Source: an uncultured Oxalobacteraceae bacterium
GTDB taxonomy: Bacteria; Pseudomonadota; Gammaproteobacteria; Burkholderiales; Burkholderiaceae
Direction of reading: 5' to 3'
NCBI GenBank assembly: GCA_946480015.1
Contig: CAMLIL010000006.1
Location: 32,556-96,555 of the forward strand
DNA: 64,000 nt
Shown piece after piece: positions 9,115 through 17,880 of the stretch. Within the stretch, counting starts at the first letter, position 1. The number at the start of each line of letters is the position of its first letter. The notes beneath the pieces were generated by a model, which saw only the letters and a list, made by a program, of their open reading frames with translations, made no database searches and was not told the DNA's origin. The position numbers and the translations under genes were made by a program.

Positions 9115-10809
9115 ATGACCCGTATTTCGATCCGCCCCTGTTCCTTCCGCCTGTCCGAAATGCTGCGCCAGAGCGGCGTGCACCCCGTGCTGGCCCGCCT
9201 GTACGCCGCGCGCGGCCTGACCGACAGCCGCGAACTGTCGAGCGAGCTGGCGGCGCTGATGCCGCCCGCCGGTCTGCTGCACATCGACGCTGCCGCCGTG
9301 TTCCTGGCCGACGCCATCGCGGCGGGCAAGAAAATGACCATCGTGGCCGACTATGATTGCGATGGCGCCACCGCCTGCGCCACCGCCCTGCGCGGCCTGC
9401 GCGCCATGGGTGCCACGGTCGACTACATCGTGCCCAACCGTTTCGAGTACGGCTACGGCCTGACGCCGGAAATTGTCGAACTGACGGCGCGCGAAAAGGC
9501 GCCCGACATCATCATCACCGTCGACAACGGCATCGCCAGCGTCGACGGGGTGATCGCGGCCAAGCGCCTGGGCATCGACGTGGTCGTCACCGACCATCAC
9601 TTGCCGGGCGACCAGTTGCCGCCGGCGCGCGTGATCGTCAACCCGAACCAGCCCGAATGCGGCTTTCCCAGCAAGCATCTGGCCGGAGTCGGCGTGGTGT
9701 TTTACGTGCTGCTGGCCGTGCGCGCCGAATTGCGCCGGCGCGGCGTATTCGATGCCCGGACCCAACCCAAGCTCGACCATCTGCTCGACCTGGTGGCGCT
9801 CGGCACGGTGGCCGACGTGGTCAAGCTCGACGCCAACAACCGCATCCTGGTCGCGCAAGGACTCAAGCGCATGCGCGCCGGACGCATGCATCCCGGTGTC
9901 GCGGCGCTGTTCCGGGTGGCGGGCCGGGAGGCGCGCAGCGCGTCGCCCTTCGACCTGGGCTTTGCGGTCGGGCCGCGCCTGAATGCCGCCGGCCGCCTGG
10001 ACGACATGTCGCTCGGCATCGAATGCCTGGTGACCGACGACGAAGGCCGCGCCTGGGCCATTGCCCAGCAGTTGAACGAGATTAACCTGAAGCGCCGTGA
10101 AATCGAAGCGGAAATGCAAGACACTGCATTGCTGCACCTGGATGCGTTCGAGCCTTCCAACAGCAACACCATCACCGTCTTCGATCCGGGCTGGCACCAG
10201 GGCGTGATCGGCATCGTGGCCTCGCGCCTGAAGGAGAAATTTTTCCGGCCGACCATTACCTTCGCGCCGGGCGGGGATGGCTGGATCAAGGGCTCGGGCC
10301 GCTCGATTCCCGGTTTCCACCTGCGCGACGCACTCGACCTGGTGTCGAAAAAGGCGCCCAGCCTGATCGACAAATTCGGCGGCCATGCCATGGCGGCCGG
10401 CCTGACCATCCGCGCCGATGCCTTCGATGCCTTCGCGCAAGCCTTCGAGGCGGTCGGGCAGGCCTGGCTCAGTGCCCAGCAGCTTGAAAGAGTCATCGAA
10501 ACCGATGGCCCGCTGGAAGACGCGTATTACACCACCGAGTTCATCAGCCTGATGGACGGCCAGGTGTGGGGCCAGGGCTTCGCCCCGCCCGTCTTCTGCG
10601 ACGAATTCCGCGTGGTCAGTCAGCGTATCCTCAAGGAGCGCCACCTCAAGCTGCAGCTGGAACGCAACGGCCAGCGCTACGACGCGATCTGGTTCGGTCA
10701 CACGGCCTCGGTGGGCGAACGGGCCCGGGTAGCATTCCGGCTGGACGCCAACGAGTACAACGGCGTCACCCGGGTGCAATTGATGGTGGAGCACGCCGAA
10801 CCGGCGTGA
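9115..10809 (+). CDS. recJ: Single-stranded-DNA-specific 5'-3' exonuclease RecJ
   Basis: RecJ degrades single-stranded DNA 5' to 3' in RecF-pathway recombination, mismatch repair and base-excision repair. The 564-residue protein has the DHH-superfamily motifs in order: VADYDCDGATA (motif I), TVDNGIAS (motif II), VTDHH (the DHH motif) and LGTVADVVKL (motif IV). These are followed by the DHHA1 region with GSGRSIPGFHL and KFGGHAMAAGL, and by the C-terminal OB-fold. The start at 9115 (MTRISIRPCSFRL) matches the usual RecJ N-terminus; nine additional in-frame codons upstream overlap the previous gene and are not needed. There is no clear Shine-Dalgarno, so coupling to the upstream gene is likely. 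Confidence 0.96.
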   Translation: MTRISIRPCSFRLSEMLRQSGVHPVLARLYAARGLTDSRELSSELAALMPPAGLLHIDAAAVFLADAIAAGKKMTIVADYDCDGATACATALRGLRAMGATVDYIVPNRFEYGYGLTPEIVELTAREKAPDIIITVDNGIASVDGVIAAKRLGIDVVVTDHHLPGDQLPPARVIVNPNQPECGFPSKHLAGVGVVFYVLLAVRAELRRRGVFDARTQPKLDHLLDLVALGTVADVVKLDANNRILVAQGLKRMRAGRMHPGVAALFRVAGREARSASPFDLGFAVGPRLNAAGRLDDMSLGIECLVTDDEGRAWAIAQQLNEINLKRREIEAEMQDTALLHLDAFEPSNSNTITVFDPGWHQGVIGIVASRLKEKFFRPTITFAPGGDGWIKGSGRSIPGFHLRDALDLVSKKAPSLIDKFGGHAMAAGLTIRADAFDAFAQAFEAVGQAWLSAQQLERVIETDGPLEDAYYTTEFISLMDGQVWGQGFAPPVFCDEFRVVSQRILKERHLKLQLERNGQRYDAIWFGHTASVGERARVAFRLDANEYNGVTRVQLMVEHAEPA

Positions 10810-10818
10810 CCGGCGCGC

Positions 10819-10864
10819 TTGCACCAACTCCGGAAAAGGAGTATAACAACTCCATAACCGGAGT
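10819..10864 (+). promoter_or_regulatory. Promoter with nested palindromic operator for the toxin-antitoxin operon
   Basis: A -35-like TTGCAC (10819-10824) and a -10 TATAAC (10842-10847) are 17 bases apart. Two concentric inverted repeats share the centre 10845/10846: ACTCCGG (10827-10833) with CCGGAGT (10858-10864), and GGAGT (10838-10842) with ACTCC (10849-10853). The -10 box sits at the dyad, so a dimeric antitoxin bound here would block RNA polymerase. This is the typical autoregulatory layout of type II toxin-antitoxin operons. Confidence 0.75.
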
Positions 10865-10869
10865 AAATC

Positions 10870-11307
10870 ATGAATCTCGCCTACGCTTATCCGAAAAGCC
10901 GCTTTGAACCGGCGGTGCTGATCGACCTGAACGCACGGCCCGAACGCGAGCGCCTGTCCAAGTCGGCCCTGAAAGGCTTTTTCAAACTCGTCGCCGCGTG
11001 GAAGTTGCGCGACGAAGACGCCCGTGAACTGCTGGGCGGCCTTTCCTCGTCCACCTTCTACGAATGGAAAAAGAACCCGGACCGGGTGCTGGAGGTCGAC
11101 CGCATCACGCGCATCTCGTATCTGCTGGGTATTTACAAATCCCTGCACATTCTCTACGGCGACAAACTGGCCGACGAATGGGTGTCGCTGCCCAACAAAA
11201 ACCCGATTTTCGCCGGGCGTACACCTTTGTCGCAAATGCTGGCGGGCGGCATCCTGTCCATGCAAACCGTGCGCAAATTGCTCGATGCACGTCGCGGAGG
11301 CCTGTAA
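10870..11307 (+). CDS. Xre/MbcA/ParS-type antitoxin with DUF2384 domain
   Basis: A 145-residue antitoxin that pairs with the RES toxin encoded directly downstream. The N-terminal half is an Xre-like helix-turn-helix region (ALKGFFKLVAAWKLRDED followed by LLGGLSSSTFYEWKK). The C-terminal half is the DUF2384/ParS toxin-binding domain with NPIFAGRTPLSQMLAGG and a tail entering the toxin active site in known homologues (MbcA, Xre). It probably represses its own promoter through the concentric palindromes at 10827-10864. The stop is 2 bases before the toxin start. Confidence 0.88.
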   Translation: MNLAYAYPKSRFEPAVLIDLNARPERERLSKSALKGFFKLVAAWKLRDEDARELLGGLSSSTFYEWKKNPDRVLEVDRITRISYLLGIYKSLHILYGDKLADEWVSLPNKNPIFAGRTPLSQMLAGGILSMQTVRKLLDARRGGL

Positions 11308-11309
11308 TC

Positions 11310-11996
11310 TTGGCGGCCATTGAACCGAAGACCACGGCGCTGCGCCAGTTCGACACTTGCCGCCTGATCCCGTCGCGCTTTGCCGACGTCGAAGATTCGG
11401 TGCTGAGCCCGCTGGCGGACGACGACGCCACCTTGCGCGACCTGTTCGACCTGGACAACGCCACCAATGAACGCCTGCGTGGCGAATATGGCGGGCTGCC
11501 CGGCATCGGCGTGGATGAACTGGTGTTCGGCGTGCCGAACTTTCGCATCATCAACGCGGCCTACACCTATCCACGCCCCGAGGGCAGCCGCTTTAACGAC
11601 GGCGAACGCGGCGCCTGGTACTGCGCCTTCGAGATCGACACCGCGCTGGCCGAAATCACCTTCCACAAGACCGTGGAATACCAGGAAATCGACCGCTTCG
11701 ACGACAGCGTCACCTACCAGACCCTGCTGGCCGACTTCACCAGCGCGTTTCACGACCTGCGCGGGGCGGGCGGGGTCGCCAAATACCTGGACCCGCAGAG
11801 CTACATCGAATCGCAAAAGCTGGCTGCCCGGCTGCTCGATGCCGGCTCGATGGGCATTCTCTATCCCAGCGTGCGGCGCCCGGACGGCACTTGCCTGGCG
11901 TGTTTCCGCCCTGCCCTGGTCGGCAATGTGCGCAAGGGCCAGGCGTATCGCCTGACCTGGTCCGGCTCGCCCACGCCTCTGATCGAAGCCATCTGA
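11310..11996 (+). CDS. RES-domain toxin (NAD+ glycohydrolase/phosphorylase family)
   Basis: RES toxins such as MbcT and Res deplete cellular NAD+ when freed from their antitoxin. The 228-residue protein has the family core GSRFNDGERGAWYCAFE with the conserved Arg, followed by ALAEITFHK with the conserved Glu and, later, the YPSVRRPDGTC segment that carries the third RES residue. The start chosen is TTG at 11310, preceded by GCGGAGG at 11294-11300 and placed 2 bases after the antitoxin stop. An upstream ATG in the same frame lies deep inside the antitoxin gene. About 70 residues precede the RES core, more than in minimal RES toxins. Confidence 0.87.
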   Translation: MAAIEPKTTALRQFDTCRLIPSRFADVEDSVLSPLADDDATLRDLFDLDNATNERLRGEYGGLPGIGVDELVFGVPNFRIINAAYTYPRPEGSRFNDGERGAWYCAFEIDTALAEITFHKTVEYQEIDRFDDSVTYQTLLADFTSAFHDLRGAGGVAKYLDPQSYIESQKLAARLLDAGSMGILYPSVRRPDGTCLACFRPALVGNVRKGQAYRLTWSGSPTPLIEAI

Positions 11997-11998
11997 AC

Positions 11999-12325
11999 AT
12001 GAATATGCAAACCAAGCCTGAAAACGACATCGAACTGCGCCAGAAGATCAACCGTGAAACCGCCCGTCTGCCATGGGCGGAACTGCAGCGCCACTTTGCC
12101 CAGGGCACGGTGATCTATGTGAGCGAAGAACTCGATCTGGTGGACGTGGCCGTGCGCATCTCGCACGACGACAAGAACAGCATTGCGCGCTGGATGAATG
12201 AAGGCAAGGTCGCCAAGGTCAGCGACCAGCAGGCGCAGGCCTGGACGGCCGCCTCAGCCGAACTGTGGACCTCGGTCGTCAGCCCCTTCGTGCTGGTGCA
12301 GCCGCAGAAGTCCCCGCTGCACTGA
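11999..12325 (+). CDS. DUF2288 family protein, third gene of the toxin-antitoxin operon
   Basis: A 108-residue soluble protein with the DUF2288 pattern LPWAELQRHFAQGTVIYVSEELDLVDVA and a C-terminal helix. Function is unknown. The start ATG at 11999 is 2 bases after the RES-toxin stop, so it is almost certainly co-transcribed with the toxin-antitoxin pair. Whether it modulates the toxin or merely shares the transcript cannot be told from the sequence. It converges on cpdB with a single base between stop codons. Confidence 0.85.
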   Translation: MNMQTKPENDIELRQKINRETARLPWAELQRHFAQGTVIYVSEELDLVDVAVRISHDDKNSIARWMNEGKVAKVSDQQAQAWTAASAELWTSVVSPFVLVQPQKSPLH

Positions 12326-12326
12326 T

Positions 12327-14324
12327 TTACCTGGCCAGATCGATTCCGTACAAGGCCAGAGCGCGCGCGCTGCCATCGTCGGCGCGCAGCTGCGTCACGT
12401 TCATCAGCCCGGCCGCGCGGGCCAGCCCGGTCATGCCCGGCGGCGCATGGAACACCACCGGTCCCGCCGGTTTCAAACGCGTAAAGCGCCAGCTGCGCGC
12501 TTGCCCGTGCACGGCCCGAGTCAGCGTTTTGGCGGCCTTGATATAGGCAACCAGGATGTCGCGATTCGTATCGGGCGAGGCAAGCACGGTCTTGCTGCCG
12601 TCCAGGCCGGGAAAGCCGCCGCCACCGCTGGCGCGGTAGTTGTTGGTCGCCACCACGAATTCATTGGCCGCCGTTACCGGCACGCCGCGGTAGCTCAGCT
12701 TGCGGATGCGCTGACCCGGCGCCTGCGACAGGTCGATCTCGTAACTCACGTCGGTCGACGTGAGCGCGTCGAAGTTATAGGTTGGAAAATTCGGATTGAC
12801 CAGTTCCTGCGCCTGCGCCTTGCCCGCATCGATGGTGTTGAAGCGCTCGGCGCCGCGCTCCAGCCACGCTTTCAGTTCCGCCCCGTTGACCTTGACCGCG
12901 TACAGCGCGTTCGGATACAGGTACAGGTCGGCCGCGCTGTTGAGCGCCACGCCGCCCGCCGCGACATCGGTATAGTCCTTCAGGCCGGCGCTGCCGGCCT
13001 TGAACGGCGCCGCCATCGACAGCACCGGCAACTGCGCCAGCTGAGGCAGGTTGGCCTGGATATAGCGTTTCACGTAGTCGGCCTGCGCCAAATTGACGAT
13101 GGCGATGGCCGACACATCGCCCACGTCGGCGAAATAGGTCGACATGCGAAAACCGCTGACCCCGATCGGCGTCTTGACATAGGCAATCGTGGCCGCGTGT
13201 TCGGCTGCGACCAGCGCCGCGACGGCCGGGTCGGGCGCCACGAACGATTTGTCCGGCAGCTGGGTGGCGCGCGCTTCGACCACGGTGTGGGATTTGTCCA
13301 CGCTCCAGCGCCCGCCGTCATAGCGCAGCTTGAGCGCGATCACGCCCAGGTGCGAGCCCCACAAGTTGGCCATCACGGCCGGCACCCCGTTGACCGTTCC
13401 CTTGACCTTGTCCACGCCCGGCAAGTTAAATTGCGGCACGCTGCTGGCCGGGTTGGGAAACAGCTGGTGCGCGTGCCCCATCAGGATGGCGTCGACCCCG
13501 GCAACTTCGGCAAGATGGTAATTGGCGTTTTCCATCCGCGGGGTGGCAGGCGCCGCATCCAGACCGCCGTGCGACAGGGCCACGATCAGGTCAGCCCCCT
13601 TGGCGCGCAGCTCGGGTACGTAGCGCAGGGCCGCCTCGCGCACGCCGTCGACATACACCTTGCCCTCCAGCCAGCGCTTGTCCCACGACAGGATGGTGGG
13701 CGGCGCAAAGCCGATGATGCCGACCTTGAGCATGGCCGTGACCGGCTTGCCCTCGGTATCGACGGCGGCAATTTCCTTGTCGATAATCTTGTAGGGGGTG
13801 AACAGCGGCTGGTGGGTTTTCAGGCTGTACACATTGGCCAGCACCAGCGGGAAGGACGGACCGGCGCAGGCCGGCTGCTCCGGGTCGACCCCGGCGACGT
13901 CCAGGCGGCTGCCGGTGACCTGGCTCAGGTAGGCCAGGCCGAAATTGAACTCGTGATTGCCGATGCCGCCGCCATCGTAGCCCAGGTGGTTCATGATCTT
14001 GTACATCGCCAGGGTCTGGTTGCACGGCAGCGGATCGACCGTGGCCTGGTAGTCGGCCAGGGCGGTGCCCTGGATGGCGTCGCCGCTGTCGAGCAGGACA
14101 TTGTTGGGATAGTCGCGCCGCGCCTGGGCGATCAGGGTGGCGATCCGGTCCAGCCCGTGCGACGGCTCGGGCGCCAGCTTGAAATAATCGTAGCCGAGGG
14201 CATTGGCGTGCAGGTCGGTCGTTTCCAGCAGCGCCACCACCGCCGTGCTGCCGGCCGGCGGCTCGGCGGCGGCCGCGGTGCACAGGGCCAGTCCCAGTGC
14301 GGAAAATAAAGTTTGATAACGCAT
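12327..14324 (-). CDS. cpdB: Periplasmic 2',3'-cyclic-nucleotide 2'-phosphodiesterase/3'-nucleotidase
   Basis: CpdB-type metallophosphoesterase of 665 residues, exported to the periplasm, where it releases nucleosides and phosphate from 2',3'-cyclic nucleotides and 3'-nucleotides. The start at 14324 gives a classical signal peptide (MRYQTLFSALGLALCTAAAAE). The N-terminal calcineurin-like domain shows TTDLHAN (DxH), DSGDAIQG, GNHEFNFG, LSHGG and GHAHQLF, all metal ligands. The C-terminal 5'-nucleotidase domain supplies the base-stacking region. Two further in-frame ATGs upstream would only add residues ahead of the signal peptide. It is convergent with the DUF2288 gene and divergent from prfB. 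Confidence 0.93.
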   Translation of the reverse strand: MRYQTLFSALGLALCTAAAAEPPAGSTAVVALLETTDLHANALGYDYFKLAPEPSHGLDRIATLIAQARRDYPNNVLLDSGDAIQGTALADYQATVDPLPCNQTLAMYKIMNHLGYDGGGIGNHEFNFGLAYLSQVTGSRLDVAGVDPEQPACAGPSFPLVLANVYSLKTHQPLFTPYKIIDKEIAAVDTEGKPVTAMLKVGIIGFAPPTILSWDKRWLEGKVYVDGVREAALRYVPELRAKGADLIVALSHGGLDAAPATPRMENANYHLAEVAGVDAILMGHAHQLFPNPASSVPQFNLPGVDKVKGTVNGVPAVMANLWGSHLGVIALKLRYDGGRWSVDKSHTVVEARATQLPDKSFVAPDPAVAALVAAEHAATIAYVKTPIGVSGFRMSTYFADVGDVSAIAIVNLAQADYVKRYIQANLPQLAQLPVLSMAAPFKAGSAGLKDYTDVAAGGVALNSAADLYLYPNALYAVKVNGAELKAWLERGAERFNTIDAGKAQAQELVNPNFPTYNFDALTSTDVSYEIDLSQAPGQRIRKLSYRGVPVTAANEFVVATNNYRASGGGGFPGLDGSKTVLASPDTNRDILVAYIKAAKTLTRAVHGQARSWRFTRLKPAGPVVFHAPPGMTGLARAAGLMNVTQLRADDGSARALALYGIDLAR

Positions 14325-14483
14325 GCTGTCGGCCTGGTCAGGGGTGGAAACGGTGCGGCCCATGATACGCAGCGGCGCCGCCAGCGGCAAGGCGAGCGCG
14401 CCATTGGCAGCTCGACCGTAGCCCCGCTGGAGTATAATCGAAGGTTCGATTCAACCGACTCAACATATTTCTACCGGAACGCC

Positions 14484-15588
14484 ATGGAAGCCGAACGCAT
14501 TAACGCCCTCTCCGCCCTGCTGAACGACCTGACCGGTCGCGAAGCCGAACTTCGGAGGTATCTTTGACTTCGATAAAAAGTCAGAGAAGCTCGAACAAGT
14601 CAACGAAGAACTAGAAGACCCGACGGTCTGGAACGACCCCAAGCGTGCCCAGGACCTCGGCAAGGAAAAGAAAGCCCTCGAAGGCGTGGTGCTGACCTTG
14701 ATTAAGGTCGACGCCGATCTGCGCGACGCCAGCGACCTGTTCGAGATGGCCAAGGAAGAAGGCGACGACGATACGCTCGAAGCGATCGCCGCCGACACCG
14801 AAGCATTCAAAAAAGTCATCGAAGGCATGGAGTTCCGCCGCATGTTCAGCGGCCAGTTGGACGCCAACAATTGCTTTATCGATATCCAAGCCGGCGCCGG
14901 CGGTACCGAAGCGCAAGACTGGGCCTCCATGCTGCTGCGTCAATACCTGCGCTATTGCGAGCGCAAGGGTTTCAAGGTCGAGATCCTGGAACAGTCGGAG
15001 GGTGAGGTTGCCGGCATCAAGACCGCGACCCTGAAGGTCGAGGGCGAGTACGCCTATGGCCATCTGCGCACCGAAACCGGCGTGCACCGTCTGGTGCGCA
15101 AGTCGCCATTCGACTCGGCCAACGGCCGCCACACCTCGTTCACCAGCCTGTTCGTGTATCCGGAAGTCGACGACTCGATCGAAATCGACGTCAATCCGGC
15201 CGACATCCGCGTGGACACCTACCGCGCATCCGGCGCCGGTGGCCAGCACATCAACAAGACCGACTCCGCAGTGCGCATGACGCACGCCCCGACCGGGATC
15301 GTGGTGCAGTGCCAGAACGACCGCAGCCAGCACCGCAACCGCGCCGAAGCGATGGAAATGCTCAAGGCCAAGCTGTACGAGCACGAATTGCGCAAGCGCA
15401 TGAGCGAGCAGCAGAAACTGGAAGACTCCAAGACCGATGTGGGCTGGGGCCATCAGATCCGCTCGTACGTGCTGGACCAGTCGCGTATCAAGGATTTGCG
15501 CACCAATTTCGAAACCGGGAACACCAAGGGCGTGCTGGACGGCGACCTGGACGATTTCATCTCGGCTTCGCTCAAACAGGGAGTCTGA
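14484..15588 (+). CDS. prfB: Peptide chain release factor 2, made by programmed +1 frameshift
   Basis: RF2 terminates translation at UGA and UAA. The first 27 codons (14484-14564) end at an in-frame TGA (14565-14567); shifting +1 at CTT-T continues in the frame 14566-15588, giving 367 residues, the normal RF2 length. The protein has the stop-codon-recognition tripeptide SPF ([13 protein letters not shown]) and the peptidyl-hydrolysis motif [13 protein letters not shown]. The frameshift is autoregulatory: scarce RF2 makes the ribosome pause at TGA and shift. The gene is followed 3 bases later by a HAD phosphatase gene, and then by lysS, as in many proteobacteria. Confidence 0.97.
14554..14568 (+). 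promoter_or_regulatory. prfB: Programmed +1 frameshift site of prfB
   Basis: The internal Shine-Dalgarno-like GGAGG (14554-14558) is 3 bases before the slippery CTT (14562-14564), then TGA C. The classic site uses AGGGGG-TAT-CTT-TGA-C, so the element here is a slight variant that keeps the 3-base spacing needed to push the ribosome into +1. Confidence 0.95.
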
Positions 15589-15591
15589 TTA

Positions 15592-16257
15592 ATGACCGTA
15601 CCGGCACGCGCCTTCATTTTCGATATGGACGGCACCATCGTCGACAACATGGCCTTTCACACCCAGTCGTGGATCACGTTCTTCGAGCGGCGTGGCCAGG
15701 CCATCGACGCCGACGAGTTCTTCCGCGCGACGGCGGGCCGCCAGGGCGGCGAGATCATGCGCACCTATATCGGCGATCATCTGGGCGAGGACGATATCCT
15801 GACGCTCAATGACGAAAAAGAGAGCGTCTACCGCGAGCTGTACGAGCCGCACCGCAAGACCGCCGGCGGCTTCGACGCGCTGATCGCGCACGCCAAGGCC
15901 GACGGCGTCAAGCTGGCCGTGGCCACCGCCGCGCCGAACGGCAACATCACCTTCACCCTGGACGGGCTGGATCTGCGCCGTCACTTCGACGCCGTCGTTG
16001 GCGCGGCCGATGTGCCGCGCGGCAAACCGCATCCGGACGTGTTCCTGAAGGCCGCCGAACGTTGCGGCGTGGCGCCCGAGCACTGCATCGTGTTCGAAGA
16101 CGCGCCGCTGGGCGTGGAAGCGGCGCGCCGGGCCGGCATGCGCGCGGTGGTGCTGACCACCACCCTGCCGGCCGAGGCTTTCGCCGAATTCGACAACGTC
16201 ATTCATATCGCCAGCGATTTTTCCGAGCTGACGGTCGCCGAGCTGTTCTCGGCCTAA
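15592..16257 (+). CDS. HAD family hydrolase (beta-phosphoglucomutase/phosphatase subgroup)
   Basis: A 221-residue haloacid-dehalogenase-fold phosphatase. Motif I is FIFDMDGTIVDN with the nucleophilic Asp and acid-base Asp, motif II is AVATAAP, and motif III/IV is GKPHPDVFLKAAER followed by VFEDAPLGVEAARRAGM. The cap is the four-helix C1 type inserted after motif I, as in YniC, Gph and beta-phosphoglucomutase. The substrate is unknown, probably a small sugar phosphate. It starts 3 bases after prfB, implying one transcript with it. Confidence 0.88.
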   Translation: MTVPARAFIFDMDGTIVDNMAFHTQSWITFFERRGQAIDADEFFRATAGRQGGEIMRTYIGDHLGEDDILTLNDEKESVYRELYEPHRKTAGGFDALIAHAKADGVKLAVATAAPNGNITFTLDGLDLRRHFDAVVGAADVPRGKPHPDVFLKAAERCGVAPEHCIVFEDAPLGVEAARRAGMRAVVLTTTLPAEAFAEFDNVIHIASDFSELTVAELFSA

Positions 16258-16287
16258 CCACACAATATTCAACACAAGTACTTAACC

Positions 16288-17820
16288 ATGACCACGGAAA
16301 CCCACGACCAGGCCGGCGCACCGGCAGACGAAAACAAGATCATCAGCGAGCGCCGCGCCAAGCTGGCCGCCATCCGCGAGAAAGGCGTGGCCTTCCCGAA
16401 CGATTTCCGTCCGCAGCACAACGCCGCCGGCCTGCATGCGCAATATGGCGCGAGCACGCGCGAAGAGCTCGAAGCGACGCCGGTAACGGTGGTGCTGGCC
16501 GGGCGCATGATGCTCAAGCGCGAAGCCGGCAAGAAAGCCGCGTTTGCGACCCTGCAGGATTCGTCGGGCGCACGCGCCGATGGCCGCATCCAGATTTACG
16601 CCACGCTCGACCTGACCGGCGAAGAAGCCATGGCCGCGCTGCACCATTACGACCTGGGCGATATCCTGGGCGTGGAAGGCACACTGTTCAAGACCAAGAC
16701 CGACGAGCTGACGGTGAAGGTGACGACCTTGCGCCTGATTACCAAGTCGCTGCGTCCGCTGCCCGACAAGTTCCACGGCTTGGCCGACCAGGAGACCAAG
16801 TACCGCCAGCGCTATGTCGACCTGATCATGAACGAAGAAACGCGCCGCACCTTCAAGGCGCGTACCGCCGCGATGTCGTCGATCCGCCGCTTCATGGAAA
16901 AGAACGGCTTCATGGAAGTCGAAACCCCGATGCTGCACGTGATTCCGGGCGGGGCTTCGGCCAAGCCCTTCGTCACCCATCACAATGCGCTCGACATGGA
17001 AATGTACCTGCGCATCGCGCCCGAGCTGTATCTGAAGCGGCTGGTGGTGGGCGGCTTTGACCGCGTGTTCGAAATCAACCGCAACTTCCGCAACGAGGGC
17101 GTGTCGATTCGCCACAACCCGGAATTTACGATGATGGAGTTCTACGCGGCCTACACCGATTACAAGTGGCTGATGGACTTCACCGAAGCGGTGATCCGCC
17201 AGGCCGCGGTCGATGCGCATGGCACCGCGCAACTGACTTACGGCGGGCGTGAGCTGGACCTGTCCAAGCCCTTCCACCGCATGACCATCGTCGGTGCGAT
17301 CAATAAATACGCGCCGCACTACACCAGCGAGCAGCTGGGCGATGCCGAATTCATCAAGGCTGAACTGCTGAAATTCGGGGTCAAGCCCTTCGCCAACGCC
17401 GGCCTGGGCGCGCTGCAACTGGCGCTGTTTGAAGAAACTGCCGAAGCCCAGCTGTGGGAGCCGACTTACATCATCGATTATCCCGCTGAAGTGTCGCCGC
17501 TGGCGCGCGCATCCGATACCGTGCCGGGCATTACCGAGCGTTTCGAGCTGTTTATCGTCGGACGCGAAATCGCCAACGGTTTTTCCGAGCTCAACGACGC
17601 GGAAGACCAGTCGGCGCGCTTCCTGGCGCAGGTCGCGGCCAAGGATGCGGGCGACGAGGAAGCCATGTATTACGACGCCGACTACATCCGCGCGCTCGAA
17701 TACGGCATGCCGCCGGCGGGCGGCTGCGGCATCGGCATCGACCGCCTGATGATGCTCATCACCGATTCGCCGAACATCCGCGACGTATTGCTGTTCCCGC
17801 ATTTGCGCCGGGAAGACTGA
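16288..17820 (+). CDS. lysS: Lysyl-tRNA synthetase, class II
   Basis: Charges tRNA-Lys with lysine in the cytoplasm. The 510-residue protein has an N-terminal OB-fold anticodon-binding domain (about residues 60-170, with [19 protein letters not shown]). The class II catalytic core follows: motif 1 in [17 protein letters not shown], motif 2 in [20 protein letters not shown], and motif 3 in [16 protein letters not shown]. It ends with the usual LLFPHLR. It is the last gene of the prfB transcript and is followed by a strong intrinsic terminator. Confidence 0.97.
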   Translation: MTTETHDQAGAPADENKIISERRAKLAAIREKGVAFPNDFRPQHNAAGLHAQYGASTREELEATPVTVVLAGRMMLKREAGKKAAFATLQDSSGARADGRIQIYATLDLTGEEAMAALHHYDLGDILGVEGTLFKTKTDELTVKVTTLRLITKSLRPLPDKFHGLADQETKYRQRYVDLIMNEETRRTFKARTAAMSSIRRFMEKNGFMEVETPMLHVIPGGASAKPFVTHHNALDMEMYLRIAPELYLKRLVVGGFDRVFEINRNFRNEGVSIRHNPEFTMMEFYAAYTDYKWLMDFTEAVIRQAAVDAHGTAQLTYGGRELDLSKPFHRMTIVGAINKYAPHYTSEQLGDAEFIKAELLKFGVKPFANAGLGALQLALFEETAEAQLWEPTYIIDYPAEVSPLARASDTVPGITERFELFIVGREIANGFSELNDAEDQSARFLAQVAAKDAGDEEAMYYDADYIRALEYGMPPAGGCGIGIDRLMMLITDSPNIRDVLLFPHLRRED

Positions 17821-17840
17821 TCCGTCCCAGCCTTGCCACC

Positions 17841-17874
17841 AAAAGCCGTTCAGCCGACACTGAACGGCTTTTTT
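17841..17874 (+). terminator. Intrinsic terminator after lysS
   Basis: A perfect 13-base stem AAAAGCCGTTCAG (17841-17853) and CTGAACGGCTTTT (17860-17872) with loop CCGACA, running into six T residues (17869-17874). Its A/T-rich arms make it potentially bidirectional, so it may also end the minus-strand EAL-GGDEF transcript. Confidence 0.93.
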
Positions 17875-17880
17875 GTTGAG

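Noticed and set aside
9109..11265. Minus-strand open frame of 718 codons opposite recJ and the antitoxin
   Set aside because: recJ and the antitoxin are clearly coding on the plus strand. The minus frame shows no family and has shadow-like composition.
12198..14309. Plus-strand open frame of about 700 codons opposite cpdB
   Set aside because: It has no recognisable domain, and cpdB on the other strand has a signal peptide and all metallophosphoesterase motifs.
14565..14567. In-frame TGA in prfB as a sign of a pseudogene
   Set aside because: The site is the known programmed +1 frameshift, with a Shine-Dalgarno-like element, CTT-TGA-C and a full RF2 downstream.
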